A DNA stretch of 64,000 nt from Methanofervidicoccus abyssi (GCF_004310395.1 NZ_BFAX01000002.1:62001-126000), one strand, 5' to 3'; positions 17,411 through 25,888 are shown, counted from the first letter of the stretch. Made by a program: numbers and translations. Notes: a model not told the origin generated them from the sequence alone.

Positions 17411-17530
17411 AGGGACGTTCCCTAATAGAGATAAGGTTTGTATGTTAATTGGGATAAGGGAGTTGTGAATCCCCTACTCCTATCCATGAGGCCGAAATCG
17501 TAAAAAAGTCGGCTGAACGGAGGGAACTTT
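17411..17530 (+). ncRNA. Structured RNA of unknown family upstream of rps8e
   Basis: A GC-rich island in AT-rich DNA that folds well by eye. Pairings seen: a 5' hairpin AGGGA-CGT-TCCCT (17411-17423); an alternative long-range stem in which GTTCCCT (17417-17423) pairs with AGGGAAC (17521-17527); a hairpin of GGATA/TATCC plus GGAGT/ACTCC (17452-17485); and a hairpin GCCGA/TCGGC (17491-17513) flanked by ATGAG and TGAAC, an internal loop that could form a kink-turn. The first two pairings exclude each other. It may be an independent small RNA or a switch-like leader of rps8e. It is not a tRNA, SRP RNA or RNase P RNA; I cannot place it in a family. Confidence 0.6.
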
Positions 17531-17618
17531 ACTAACTGTTTTAGAGTAAGGTATTCATAAATAAAATTAAGATTATTGTCCAAAACAATAACACAGAGAG
17601 TATTGAATTGGTGATACG

Positions 17619-18002
17619 ATGGGAGTATGGCAGGGTAGAAGCAGAAGAAAACCTTCAGGAGGTAAGTACAAGTTAGTTGTTAAGAAACGTAAAAGAGAAA
17701 TGGGAAGAGAACCTACAGAAACTCTCTTAACAGATGAAGTTAGAATAAAAATGATAAGAACGAGAGGAGGGAATAGAAAAGTAAGACTACTGAGAACAAA
17801 CTACGCCAATGTAATGGACCCTAAAAAAGGTATCTGTAAGAAGGTAGCAATATTGAATGTAGTGGAAAACGAGGCCAACAGACACTATATCAGAAGAAAT
17901 ATCATTACAAAGGGAGCAATTATTGAAACTGAAATTGGTAAAGCAAAGGTTACTTCAAGACCTGGGCAGGATGGTGTAGTTAATGCAGTTCTAATAGAGT
18001 AA
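17619..18002 (+). CDS. rps8e: 30S ribosomal protein S8e (eS8)
   Basis: eS8 is an archaeal/eukaryotic small-subunit protein. The 127-residue archaeal form has the basic N-terminus [13 protein letters not shown] (about residues 6-18), the [13 protein letters not shown] block (about 49-61) and ends [15 protein letters not shown] follows GGTGAT with a 3-base spacer. It is monocistronic; the upstream structured RNA could be part of its leader if transcription reads through. Confidence 0.95.
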   Translation: MGVWQGRSRRKPSGGKYKLVVKKRKREMGREPTETLLTDEVRIKMIRTRGGNRKVRLLRTNYANVMDPKKGICKKVAILNVVENEANRHYIRRNIITKGAIIETEIGKAKVTSRPGQDGVVNAVLIE

Positions 18003-18583
18003 TTTATCTCTTTTTTATGAGATAACTAAGATTCTACTATTTTAAAATGAAGGGATTGGAAATCCTTTAAAAATCTCTTTTTTTCTTCTTACTAAGAAAT
18101 ATTGAGTCTATTTTAGGTTTAACCATGAAATTTTGATTAATTGTTGTAACTCTAGTTCCCATCAAAGTAGATTATAACCATAAAATTAAATAATAATTAA
18201 GGGTATTTTCCCTGTTTAGAATTTTATTATTTATTATACATATTGTAGTTCTAAATTAGCAATAATAGCTAGAGAATACCTTCCTCCAACGTATACTCTT
18301 AATAATTTGGAAAAGTATGAAGAAGCAATAAAATACTATGATAAAGCGAGTATGAAAAGAGAATAATGAATACAACATTTGGTCAGGGTCTATGAGCCTG
18401 TGGTGATAGGAGAAATTTTTCGCTGGTTTAATAAAAATAGGGGAGATTATTATTTGTTAGAGAGATTGCCAGGGCAAGATAAAATAATATTAAAAAATAA
18501 AAATAAATAAAAAATATAATTAAAATTATTTTAAAATAAAAAATAATAAAAATCGTTAAATAAAATCAAAGGGTGTTGAATAT
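18003..18583. other. Gap at the left edge of the propeller-kinase island
   Basis: This 581 bp stretch holds a TPR-gene remnant (18259-18366) and a second short open stretch from GTG 18400 (36 codons, protein VVIGEIFRWFNKN... with no relative I recognise). The remaining sequence is AT-rich spacer and probably the promoter of the kinase gene. Confidence 0.5.
18259..18366 (+). pseudogene. Fragment of a TPR-repeat protein gene
   Basis: A 35-codon stretch ending in TAA encodes NLEKYEEAIKYYDKAS, a typical tetratricopeptide helix pair with the family's Tyr/Ala/Ala pattern. No start codon with Shine-Dalgarno precedes it. The downstream paralog (21933) has an intact TPR at its N-terminus (YNQGRYKEAIECFDKSL), so this is likely a leftover of a related N-terminal module or gene. 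Confidence 0.5.
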
Positions 18584-21500
18584 ATGTTTTCCAATATCCT
18601 TAGGATCTTTAAAAAGAATAAGCAGGCTGAGGCTGAAAGATCTATAGAGGATGCTAAATCAATAATCTCACAGATAAAATCAAAGTATAACATTAAAGAG
18701 GCTGAATCCCTACTTTCCCTACTATCTCAGGCTGAGGAGGCATTTAATAAGGGAGATTACCTTAAAGCAAAGGAACTTGCTTTAGAGGCTAAGGAGAAAG
18801 CCATTAGTGTGATAGATTATTTCACATTGTGGAAGTATGAGACAGGTGGCCCTGTTACTTCAGTATCAATAACTTCTGATGGGAATTATATAGTTGCAGG
18901 GAGTGGGCATTATGTTTATCTCCTCAACAAAGAAGGGAGGTTATTGTGGAAGTATGAGACAGGTGGCCCTGTTACTTCAGTATCAATAACTCCTGATGGG
19001 AATTATATAGTTGCAGGGAGTGGGCATTATGTTTATCTCCTCAACAAAGAAGGGAGGTTATTGTGGATGTATACGACAGGTCGTGATGTTAAATCAGTAT
19101 CAATAACTCCTGATGGGAATTATATAGTTGCAGGGAGTGGGTATTATGTCTATCTCCTCAACAAAGAAGGGAGGTTATTGTGGATGTATGCGACACGTGG
19201 TGCTGTTCATTCAGTATCAATAACTCCTGATGGGAATTATATAGTTGCAGGGAGTGAGGATGATAATGTCTATCTCCTCAACAGAGAAGGATGGTTATTG
19301 TGGATGTATACGACAGGTCGTGATGTTAAATCAGTATCAATAACTCCTGATGGAGAGTATATAGTGGCAGGTAGTTGGGATGAGAATGTCTATCTCTTCA
19401 ACAAAGAAGGGAGGTTATTGTGGAAATATGAGACAGGTAGTATTGTTTGGTCAGTATCAATAACTCCTGATGGGAATTATATAGTTGCAGGGAATGGTTT
19501 TATTTTGGGTGGTGGTAATGTTTATCTCCTCAACAAAGAAGGGAGGTTATTGTGGAAGTATGAGACAGGTGGCCCTGTTACTTCAGTATCAATAACTCCT
19601 GATGGGAATTATATAGTTGCAGGGAGTAAGGATGATAATGTCTATCTCTTTGCTTCATTAGAAGTAATACCGAAAATAATAGAAAAAATAATAGAAAATA
19701 CCAAGAAAATAATCTCACAGATAAAATCAAAGTATAACATTAAAGAGGCTGAATCCCTACTTTCCCTACTATCTCAGGCTGAGGAGGCATTTAATAAGGG
19801 AGATTACCTTAAAGCAAAGGAACTTGCTTTAAATGCTAAAGAAAGAGCAATAGAAATAAATAATCATGCTGAGGCTGAAAGATCTATAGAGGATGCTAAA
19901 TCAATAATCTCACAGATAAAATCAAAGTATAACATTAAAGAGGCTGAGGATATTCTATCTCAGGCTGAGGAGGCATTTAATAAGGGAGATTACCTTAAAG
20001 CAAAGGAACTTGCTTTAAATGCTAAAGAAAGAGCAATAGAAATAAATAAGCAGGCTGAAGAATTAGAAAAAATAATAAAAAAACTTAACTCAAAAGTAGA
20101 ACTAATCTCCGACTTAGATAAACTACTGGAATCTGCAAAAAAAGAATTCAAAGAAGGAAACTACGAGAATGTTTCACAGTACTTAAATAAATGTGATGAA
20201 TTAATTAATAACGCAAAACCAAAATTAAAAATCAAACTTCTAAATACTTCATTCACTTACAATAAATGGGATAAAGTTAAGATGGAAATAATAAATGAAG
20301 GAAATGCCATAGCAAAGAACATAATATTTGAATTCTCAGAGGATGTTACCGTAAGAAATCTGCCAGAAATTGAAGTTAAACTAAAGAATAAAAAGATAGT
20401 AGAATTCCATCTCAAGCCCAATGTTTTGGGAGAGGTTCCTCTCGAGATTAAAGTAAAATGTAAAGATCACTTAAACAGAGAGTACGAATTCAAGGAAACA
20501 ATAACACTTGAAGTTAAGGAAATAACTGGAGAAATAACTCCAACTCCAGAAACCCCAGAAAAAGGAATATCTCCAGCAGAATTCACTCCAAAGCCAACAA
20601 CTCCAAAAACATTCCCCCCAGAACTTTCAGATAGATATATAGAAGTAGAGTTCATAGGAAAGGGAGGATTTGCAAGGGTATTCAAGGCAAAACGTAAAGA
20701 TGGAAAAGAAGTTGCAGTTAAAATACCAATCTCATTAGACGAATCCACTGGAAAATCCTTCCTCAAAGAAATAGAGAATTGGACTAAGTTAAACCACAAC
20801 AACATTGTAAAGATCTACGACTACAACATCCTCCCAATTCCCTACTTTGAAATGGAGTTATGTGATAAATCATTGGCAGATCTAAAGAAACCCTTAGATC
20901 CAGAGAGGGCAGCATGGATTATATTCAATACAGCAGAGGGATTAAAATACGCCCATTCTCAAAAAATCATACATCGAGATTTAAAGCCTCAAAACATCCT
21001 ACTTAAGGAGGGAGTTCCAAAGATCAGTGATTGGGGATTGAGTAAGGTTGTGGCAGATTCCTCCTCGGCAACTACAACTAAGGCATTCACACCCTACTAT
21101 GCCTCTCCAGAACAGATAAATGGTAAAAGTACAGACAATAGAACAGATATATGGCAATTAGGAGTAATATTCTATGAACTTGTTACTGGAGAACTCCCAT
21201 TTAAGGGCGATACCCTTGTTGAAATAGGAATGGCTATAGTCACAAAGGACCCAACTCCACCTTCAAAAATCAATCCAGAGGCAAAGGAAGTTGAAAAAAT
21301 AATAATGAAATGTTTAGAAAAAGATAAAAAAGAGCGTTATCAATCTGTTATAGATCTACAAAGGGATTTAGCTGAATATCTTGGAATTAAATACAAAGAA
21401 TCCTTAAAGTTAAGTGTAAGTAGAAAGGACTTCAAGAGATCAGTCTACTACTGTTGCGAACTTCTTCTATTAAATATGAAGATTAACAACATGATAGAAG

Positions 21501-21673
21501 CCTACAAATATGCCTCAGATCTACTGAATTATACCAGTGGTGAAGTTAAACAGGAAGTTCAAGAATTATGCGGGGGTTTAAAGTTCAGAATAGAAAATGG
21601 AATAAATACTGTCCCAGAGGAGCTTATCAAAAAGGCTGAGGTCATGGTCCATAAAATAAGGATGGGATTCTGA
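18584..21673 (+). CDS. Ser/Thr protein kinase with seven-repeat beta-propeller and helical modules
   Basis: A 1029-residue multidomain signalling protein, apparently cytosolic (no signal peptide or membrane span). Order: helical hairpin module about residues 8-78 (IISQIKSKYNIKEAE ... AFNKGDYLKAKELAL); seven propeller repeats of about 39 residues, 80-357 (each with SVSITPDGNYIVAGS, VYLLNKEGRLLW); two more helical modules, 360-490; a coiled helical stretch to about 545; a beta-sandwich (CARDB/Ig-like) about 548-645; a Pro/Thr-rich linker about 646-682; and a Hanks-type kinase about 684-935. Catalytic residues are complete: Gly loop GKGGFARV (692-699), Lys713, alpha-C Glu729, HRDLKPQN (797-804), Asp816 in DWG (Trp replaces the usual Phe), and SPE in the activation segment. 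A helical tail follows. ATG start after GGGTGTT. The repeats are near-identical in DNA, which indicates recent amplification or gene conversion. Substrate unknown. Confidence 0.88.
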   Translation: MFSNILRIFKKNKQAEAERSIEDAKSIISQIKSKYNIKEAESLLSLLSQAEEAFNKGDYLKAKELALEAKEKAISVIDYFTLWKYETGGPVTSVSITSDGNYIVAGSGHYVYLLNKEGRLLWKYETGGPVTSVSITPDGNYIVAGSGHYVYLLNKEGRLLWMYTTGRDVKSVSITPDGNYIVAGSGYYVYLLNKEGRLLWMYATRGAVHSVSITPDGNYIVAGSEDDNVYLLNREGWLLWMYTTGRDVKSVSITPDGEYIVAGSWDENVYLFNKEGRLLWKYETGSIVWSVSITPDGNYIVAGNGFILGGGNVYLLNKEGRLLWKYETGGPVTSVSITPDGNYIVAGSKDDNVYLFASLEVIPKIIEKIIENTKKIISQIKSKYNIKEAESLLSLLSQAEEAFNKGDYLKAKELALNAKERAIEINNHAEAERSIEDAKSIISQIKSKYNIKEAEDILSQAEEAFNKGDYLKAKELALNAKERAIEINKQAEELEKIIKKLNSKVELISDLDKLLESAKKEFKEGNYENVSQYLNKCDELINNAKPKLKIKLLNTSFTYNKWDKVKMEIINEGNAIAKNIIFEFSEDVTVRNLPEIEVKLKNKKIVEFHLKPNVLGEVPLEIKVKCKDHLNREYEFKETITLEVKEITGEITPTPETPEKGISPAEFTPKPTTPKTFPPELSDRYIEVEFIGKGGFARVFKAKRKDGKEVAVKIPISLDESTGKSFLKEIENWTKLNHNNIVKIYDYNILPIPYFEMELCDKSLADLKKPLDPERAAWIIFNTAEGLKYAHSQKIIHRDLKPQNILLKEGVPKISDWGLSKVVADSSSATTTKAFTPYYASPEQINGKSTDNRTDIWQLGVIFYELVTGELPFKGDTLVEIGMAIVTKDPTPPSKINPEAKEVEKIIMKCLEKDKKERYQSVIDLQRDLAEYLGIKYKESLKLSVSRKDFKRSVYYCCELLLLNMKINNMIEAYKYASDLLNYTSGEVKQEVQELCGGLKFRIENGINTVPEELIKKAEVMVHKIRMGF
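18832..19660 (+). repeat. Seven near-identical propeller-encoding repeats (about 117 bp each)
   Basis: Inside the kinase gene, a unit of about 117 bp containing TCAATAACTCCTGATGGGAA and GGGAGGTTATTGTGG recurs seven times with few changes, many of them shared with the downstream paralog's repeats. These are coding propeller blades, not a CRISPR array. Confidence 0.9.
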
Positions 21674-21932
21674 GGGAGTGGATGTATGGAGTATCTTTTA
21701 CATTCAAAGGGGAGGTAAAATCCTATATCTTGCTTTAACCTTTAGATGGTATTACTCTTTTATTATTTGGGTCTTTCTTTGTAAATTTTAGATGAGGAAT
21801 TATCAAAGAATTATTAATGGAGATTTAAATGGATAAATTAAAGAATATAACTAAGTAAAGATAAATTTAAATAAAATAGAAAATAATTTTAAAATAAAAG
21901 AATAAAAAATATAATTAAAGGGTGATGAATAT

Positions 21933-23588
21933 ATGTCTTCCAATATACTCAGGACCTCTAAAAAGAAAATTGATGGTAAAACAGATGAAGAATGGTTCAA
22001 TGAAGGAGTTGCCCTCTACAATCAGGGAAGATATAAAGAGGCAATAGAATGCTTTGATAAATCTCTGGCTATAAAGGAAGATCCTAAGGTAAGAAAGATT
22101 AGGGAGAAGGCTATAGAAATAAATAAGCAGGCTGAGGAGGCTGAGAGATCTATAGAAAGTGCTAAATCAATAATCTCACAGATAAAATCAAAGTATATCA
22201 TTAAAGATGCTAAGGATATTCTATCTCAGGCTGAGGAGGCATTTAATAAGGGAGATTACCTCAAAGCAAAGAAACTTGCTTTAGAGGCTAAGGAGAAAGC
22301 CATTAGTGTAATAGATTATTTCACATTGTGGAAGTATAAGACAAGTGATGATGTTCTTTCAGTATCAATAACTCCTGATGGGAATTATATAGTTGCGGGG
22401 AGTAAGGATAATAATGTTTACCTCTTCAACAGAGAAGGGAGGTTATTGTGGAAATATGAGACAGGAGATCATGTTTATTCAGTATCAATAACTCCTGATG
22501 GGAATTATGTAGTTGCGGGGAGTAAGGATAATAATGTTTACCTCTTCAACAGAGAAGGGAGGTTATTGTGGAAGTATAAGACAGGTGGTAATGTTTATTC
22601 AGTATCAATAACTTCTGATGGGAATTATATAGTTGCGGGGAGTAAGGATAATGTTGTTCATTCAGTATTAATAACTCCTGATGGGAATTATATAGTTGTA
22701 GGTAGTATGAATATAGCAGGTAGTAAGAATAAGAATGTTTACCTCTTCAACAGAAAAGGGAGGTTATTGTGGAAGTATTATACAGATAGTGATGTTGAAT
22801 CAGTATCAATAACTCCTGATGGGAATTATGTAGTTGCGGGGTGGGGGTATAATATTTACTTCTTCAACAGAGAAGGGAAGTTATTGTGGAAGTATAAGAC
22901 ACGTGGTGCTGTTGAATCAGTATCAATAACTCCTGATGGGAATTATGTAGTTGCGGGGAGTGGGTATTGTGTTTACCTCTTCAACAAAGAAGGGAGGTTA
23001 TTGTGGAAGTATAATACAGGTAGTGTTGTTCCTTCAGTATCAATAACTCCTGATGGGAATTATATAGTTGCAGGTCGTTGGGGTGGTAATGTTTACCTCT
23101 TCAACAGAGAAGGGAAGTTATTGTGGAAGTATAAGACAGGTGGTCGGGTTTATTCAGTATCAATAACTCCTGATGGGAATTATATAGTTGCAGGTAGTTG
23201 GGATAAGAATGTTTATCTCTTCAACAAAGAAGGGAGGTTATTGTGGAAGTATTATACAGGTAGTGATGTTGAATCAGTATCAATAACTCCTGATGGGAAT
23301 TATATAGTTGCGGGGAGTGATTATATTTGGAGTGGTAATGTTTATCTCTTTGCTTCATTACAAGGAATACAAAAAATAATAGAAAATACCAAGAAAATAA
23401 TCTCACAGATAAAATCAAAGTATAACATTAAAGAGGCTGAATCTCTACTTTCCCTACTATCTCAGGCTGAGGAGGCATTTAATAAGGGAGATTACCTCAA
23501 AGCAAAGAAACTTGCTTTAGAGGCTAAAGAAAGAGCAATAGAAATAAATAAGCAGGTTGAAGAATTAGAAAACTTAATCCAAAAGTAG
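21933..23588 (+). CDS. Kinase-less beta-propeller/TPR paralog, truncated at its 3' end
   Basis: A 551-residue tandem relative of the upstream kinase. Domains: a TPR at about residues 15-55, a helical module about 65-125, a propeller about 130-475 with nine SVSITPDGNY-type starts (the third repeat is cut short after AGSKDN and runs straight into the fourth, and the second Ser of the fourth start is Leu), and a last helical module about 478-545. The frame ends at a TAG created by a small deletion; beyond it the sequence still matches the kinase gene's helical and beta-sandwich parts but in broken frames (23589-23954). So the present protein is a cut-down version of a formerly longer one. ATG start after GGGTGATGAATAT, nearly the same leader as the kinase gene. 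It may still be made as a scaffold or decoy, or be an expressed pseudogene. Confidence 0.75.
   Translation: MSSNILRTSKKKIDGKTDEEWFNEGVALYNQGRYKEAIECFDKSLAIKEDPKVRKIREKAIEINKQAEEAERSIESAKSIISQIKSKYIIKDAKDILSQAEEAFNKGDYLKAKKLALEAKEKAISVIDYFTLWKYKTSDDVLSVSITPDGNYIVAGSKDNNVYLFNREGRLLWKYETGDHVYSVSITPDGNYVVAGSKDNNVYLFNREGRLLWKYKTGGNVYSVSITSDGNYIVAGSKDNVVHSVLITPDGNYIVVGSMNIAGSKNKNVYLFNRKGRLLWKYYTDSDVESVSITPDGNYVVAGWGYNIYFFNREGKLLWKYKTRGAVESVSITPDGNYVVAGSGYCVYLFNKEGRLLWKYNTGSVVPSVSITPDGNYIVAGRWGGNVYLFNREGKLLWKYKTGGRVYSVSITPDGNYIVAGSWDKNVYLFNKEGRLLWKYYTGSDVESVSITPDGNYIVAGSDYIWSGNVYLFASLQGIQKIIENTKKIISQIKSKYNIKEAESLLSLLSQAEEAFNKGDYLKAKKLALEAKERAIEINKQVEELENLIQK
22320..23350 (+). repeat. Propeller-encoding repeat array of the paralog
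   Basis: Nine starts of the same unit as in the kinase gene (most about 117 bp), eight of them essentially full length. The join between repeats three and four (about 22640-22690) looks like an internal deletion within one unit, the expected product of unequal recombination between identical repeats. Confidence 0.85.
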
Positions 23589-23954
23589 AACTAATCTCTG
23601 ACTTAGATAAACTACTGGAATCTGCAAAAAAAGAATTCAAAGAAGGAAACTACGAGAATGTTTCACAGTACTTAAATAAATGTAAGGAATTAATTAATAA
23701 CGCAAAAAATAAATGAAGGAAATGCCATAGCAAAGAACATAATATTTGAATTCTCAGAGGATGTTACCGTAAGAAATCTGCCAGAAATTGAAGTTAAACT
23801 AAAGAATAAAAAGATAGTAGAATTCTATCTCAAGCCCAATGTTCTGGGAGAGGTTCCTCTCGAGATTAAAGTAAAATGTAAAGACCACTTAAACAGAGAG
23901 TACGAATTCAAGGAAACAATAATACTTGAAGTTAAGGAAATATTTATGGTTTAA
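23589..23954 (+). pseudogene. Decayed helical/beta-sandwich remnant of the paralog
   Basis: This stretch is almost identical to 20098-20520 of the kinase gene but lacks an intact frame. A deletion relative to GAATTAGAAAAAATAATAAA in the kinase gene brings a TAG into frame; a second deletion of roughly 80 bp after AACGCAAAA removes the start of the beta-sandwich and gives a TGA (AATAAATGA). After that the reading frame continues through DVTVRNLPEIEVKL and KCKDHLNREYEF to a TAA at 23952-23954. Reference residues and order are the same as in the intact copy. Confidence 0.85.
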
Positions 23955-24010
23955 CTTAATCCAATTCTCTATTTCTTTAAGGAAGGATTTTCCTGTGGAT
24001 TCATCTAATT
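23948..24010 (-). pseudogene. Inverted fragment of the kinase domain
   Basis: Read on the reverse strand, this 63-base piece matches 20734-20795 of the kinase gene (the LDESTGKSFLKEIENWTKLN region that carries the alpha-C glutamate) with only a handful of mismatches. It abuts the decayed forward remnant, so the paralog once had a kinase domain that was lost through an inversion with deletion. It lies just 25 bases from the carB2 stop codon. Confidence 0.85.
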
Positions 24011-24034
24011 AGCGAAGATGGAGAGAACAGACTC

Positions 24035-25888
24035 CTATTCTCTATCTTCTTCAACCTCTATTTTTTCTATACTACATTCTATCTCATCTAAGGAATAAAC
24101 TCCAATACTTCCATCCTTAACAGATTTTATAGCCTCAATAGCTGAAAGTGCTCCTCTTATAGTGGTTATATATGGTATATTGAATTCTACTGCAGCTCTC
24201 CTTATGTAGTATCCCTCAGATTTAGCCTTGCCTCCAGAAGCTGTATTTATAATTAGATCTATCTCTCTTTTCTGGATCAACTGAAGTATATTAGCTGTAG
24301 AACCCTCAGATATTTTCTTAACCACCTTTACCTCTATCCCTTCCCTTCTAATTACCTCTGCAGTGCCTCTAGTAGCCGCTATGTTGAAGCCTAACTCCTT
24401 AAATTTCCTGGCAATATGTGGTGCATACTTTTTATCCTTATCCTTTAAACTGATGAACACAGTGCCAGAAATTGGGAGTTTCATATTTGCTGAGAGTTGT
24501 GCTTTGTAATACGCTTTACCAAAATCTACATCTATTCCTATTGCCTCTCCAGTGGATTTCATCTCTGGGCCTAAGACAGGATCCACTCCAGGTAACTTCT
24601 GGAAGGGAAAGACCGCTTCCTTTACACTTACATACTTACTCCTTACAAAGCCTACATATCCCATACTCCTTAATTTCTCTCCCATTATAACTCTTGTGGC
24701 GATTTTAGCCAGAGGTATTCCTATGGATTTACTTACATAAGGTATAGTTCTACTTGCCCTCGGGTTGGCCTCCAACACATAGACGGTATCATCCTTAATA
24801 GCAAATTGGATATTTATCAGTCCAATTACTCCCAACCCCTTACTTATCTTTACAGTATACTTTACTATCTTCTTTATAATATCCTCTGAGAGGTTCTGAG
24901 GTGGTAGAACACAGGCACTGTCTCCACTGTGCACCCCTGCCTCTTCTATATGTTCCATTATACCTCCTATAAATACATCTTCCCCATCACATACAGCATC
25001 CACATCTACCTCTATAGCATCCTCTAAGAACTTGTCTATCAGTATGGGATGTTCAGGAGATACCTTAACCGCTTCTCTTATGTAGTCTCTCAATCCCTCC
25101 TCACTATACACAATCTCCATAGCTCTACCTCCCAATACATAGGAAGGTCTGACAAGGACGGGGTAACCTATCCTTCTTGCAACTTCTATAGCCTCCTTCT
25201 CGTTATATACTGTAGCACCCTCTGGTTGTGGTATTCCCAATCTCTTTAAAAATTTCGAGAACTCCTCCCTGTCCTCAGCTAGATGGATGGATTCAGGAGA
25301 TGTACCCAGTATCTTCACATCTGTTTTACGGTACAACTCCATAGCGAGGTTTATGGCAGTCTGCCCTCCAAATTGCACTATAATACCTAAGAGGTTTCCA
25401 TCCCTATTCTCATTTTCAATAACGTTCATTACCTCTTCAAATGTTAAGGGTTCAAAGTAGAGTTTATCTGAGGTATCGTAATCTGTGGAGACTGTCTCAG
25501 GGTTGTTGTTTATTATTATAGCCTCAATCCCCATCTCCTTCAGTGCCCATACTGCATGAACTGTGGAGTAGTCAAACTCTACTCCCTGTCCTATTCTGAT
25601 AGGCCCTGAACCTAAGATTATTACCTTCTCCTTCTTTGATGGAATACTTTCGTTCTGTTCCTCGTAGAATAACTGTTCATAACAGGAGTAGAAGTAAGGA
25701 GTTTTAGCCTCAAACTCTGCTGCACAGGTATCTACCATCTTATATACAGGGAGAATGTTTAGTTCCTTTCTTAATTCTCTGATCTCCATTTCATCTTTCT
25801 TCAGGAGATGGGCTATCTGTTTATCTGAAAAACCTAACATTTTACACTCTAAAAGTATCTCCTTAAGTGAATCTTTATCTATACCCAT
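24035..25888 (-). CDS. carB2: Carbamoyl-phosphate synthase large subunit, C-terminal part
   Basis: CarB2 (617 residues) carries the second ATP-grasp unit, which phosphorylates carbamate, and the MGS-like allosteric domain. A helical oligomerisation segment (about 1-75) precedes ILGSGPIRIGQGVEFDYS (about 90-107), the grasp motifs VRPSYVLGGRAMEIV (about 245-259) and EANPRASRTIP (about 375-385), and the MGS domain (about 480-610, with ATRGTAEVIRREG and TASGGKAKSEGYYIRR). Together with CarB1 it equals one bacterial CarB; the split is known from Methanocaldococcus jannaschii and relatives. ATG with GGTGAT and a 3-base spacer; 18 bases downstream of carB1, so co-transcribed. Confidence 0.95.
   Translation of the reverse strand: MGIDKDSLKEILLECKMLGFSDKQIAHLLKKDEMEIRELRKELNILPVYKMVDTCAAEFEAKTPYFYSCYEQLFYEEQNESIPSKKEKVIILGSGPIRIGQGVEFDYSTVHAVWALKEMGIEAIIINNNPETVSTDYDTSDKLYFEPLTFEEVMNVIENENRDGNLLGIIVQFGGQTAINLAMELYRKTDVKILGTSPESIHLAEDREEFSKFLKRLGIPQPEGATVYNEKEAIEVARRIGYPVLVRPSYVLGGRAMEIVYSEEGLRDYIREAVKVSPEHPILIDKFLEDAIEVDVDAVCDGEDVFIGGIMEHIEEAGVHSGDSACVLPPQNLSEDIIKKIVKYTVKISKGLGVIGLINIQFAIKDDTVYVLEANPRASRTIPYVSKSIGIPLAKIATRVIMGEKLRSMGYVGFVRSKYVSVKEAVFPFQKLPGVDPVLGPEMKSTGEAIGIDVDFGKAYYKAQLSANMKLPISGTVFISLKDKDKKYAPHIARKFKELGFNIAATRGTAEVIRREGIEVKVVKKISEGSTANILQLIQKREIDLIINTASGGKAKSEGYYIRRAAVEFNIPYITTIRGALSAIEAIKSVKDGSIGVYSLDEIECSIEKIEVEEDRE

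Larger units (their letters stand above)
17168..17618. other. Divergent gap holding a structured RNA before rps8e
   Basis: The 451 bp between the M24 peptidase and rps8e contains a promoter (17374-17388) and a GC-rich structured RNA (17411-17530). The 90 bases between that RNA and rps8e include TTCATAAATAAA, which might be a separate rps8e promoter, and a small ATTGTCCAAAACAAT hairpin. Confidence 0.6.

Noticed and set aside
18400-18510. Small protein of 36 codons upstream of the kinase gene
   Set aside because: No similarity or composition evidence, and the start lacks a good Shine-Dalgarno; kept only as a note under the gap.
20467-20805. Long reverse-strand reading frame opposite the kinase gene
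   Set aside because: Shadow frame of a clearly coding kinase region, with no start signal or protein similarity. The same holds for other antisense frames opposite sucC, carB, alaS, lysC and cbiD.
18832-23350. Regularly spaced near-identical repeats that could suggest a CRISPR array
   Set aside because: Units are about 117 bp, have no unique spacers, and are in frame as propeller blades in two genes.
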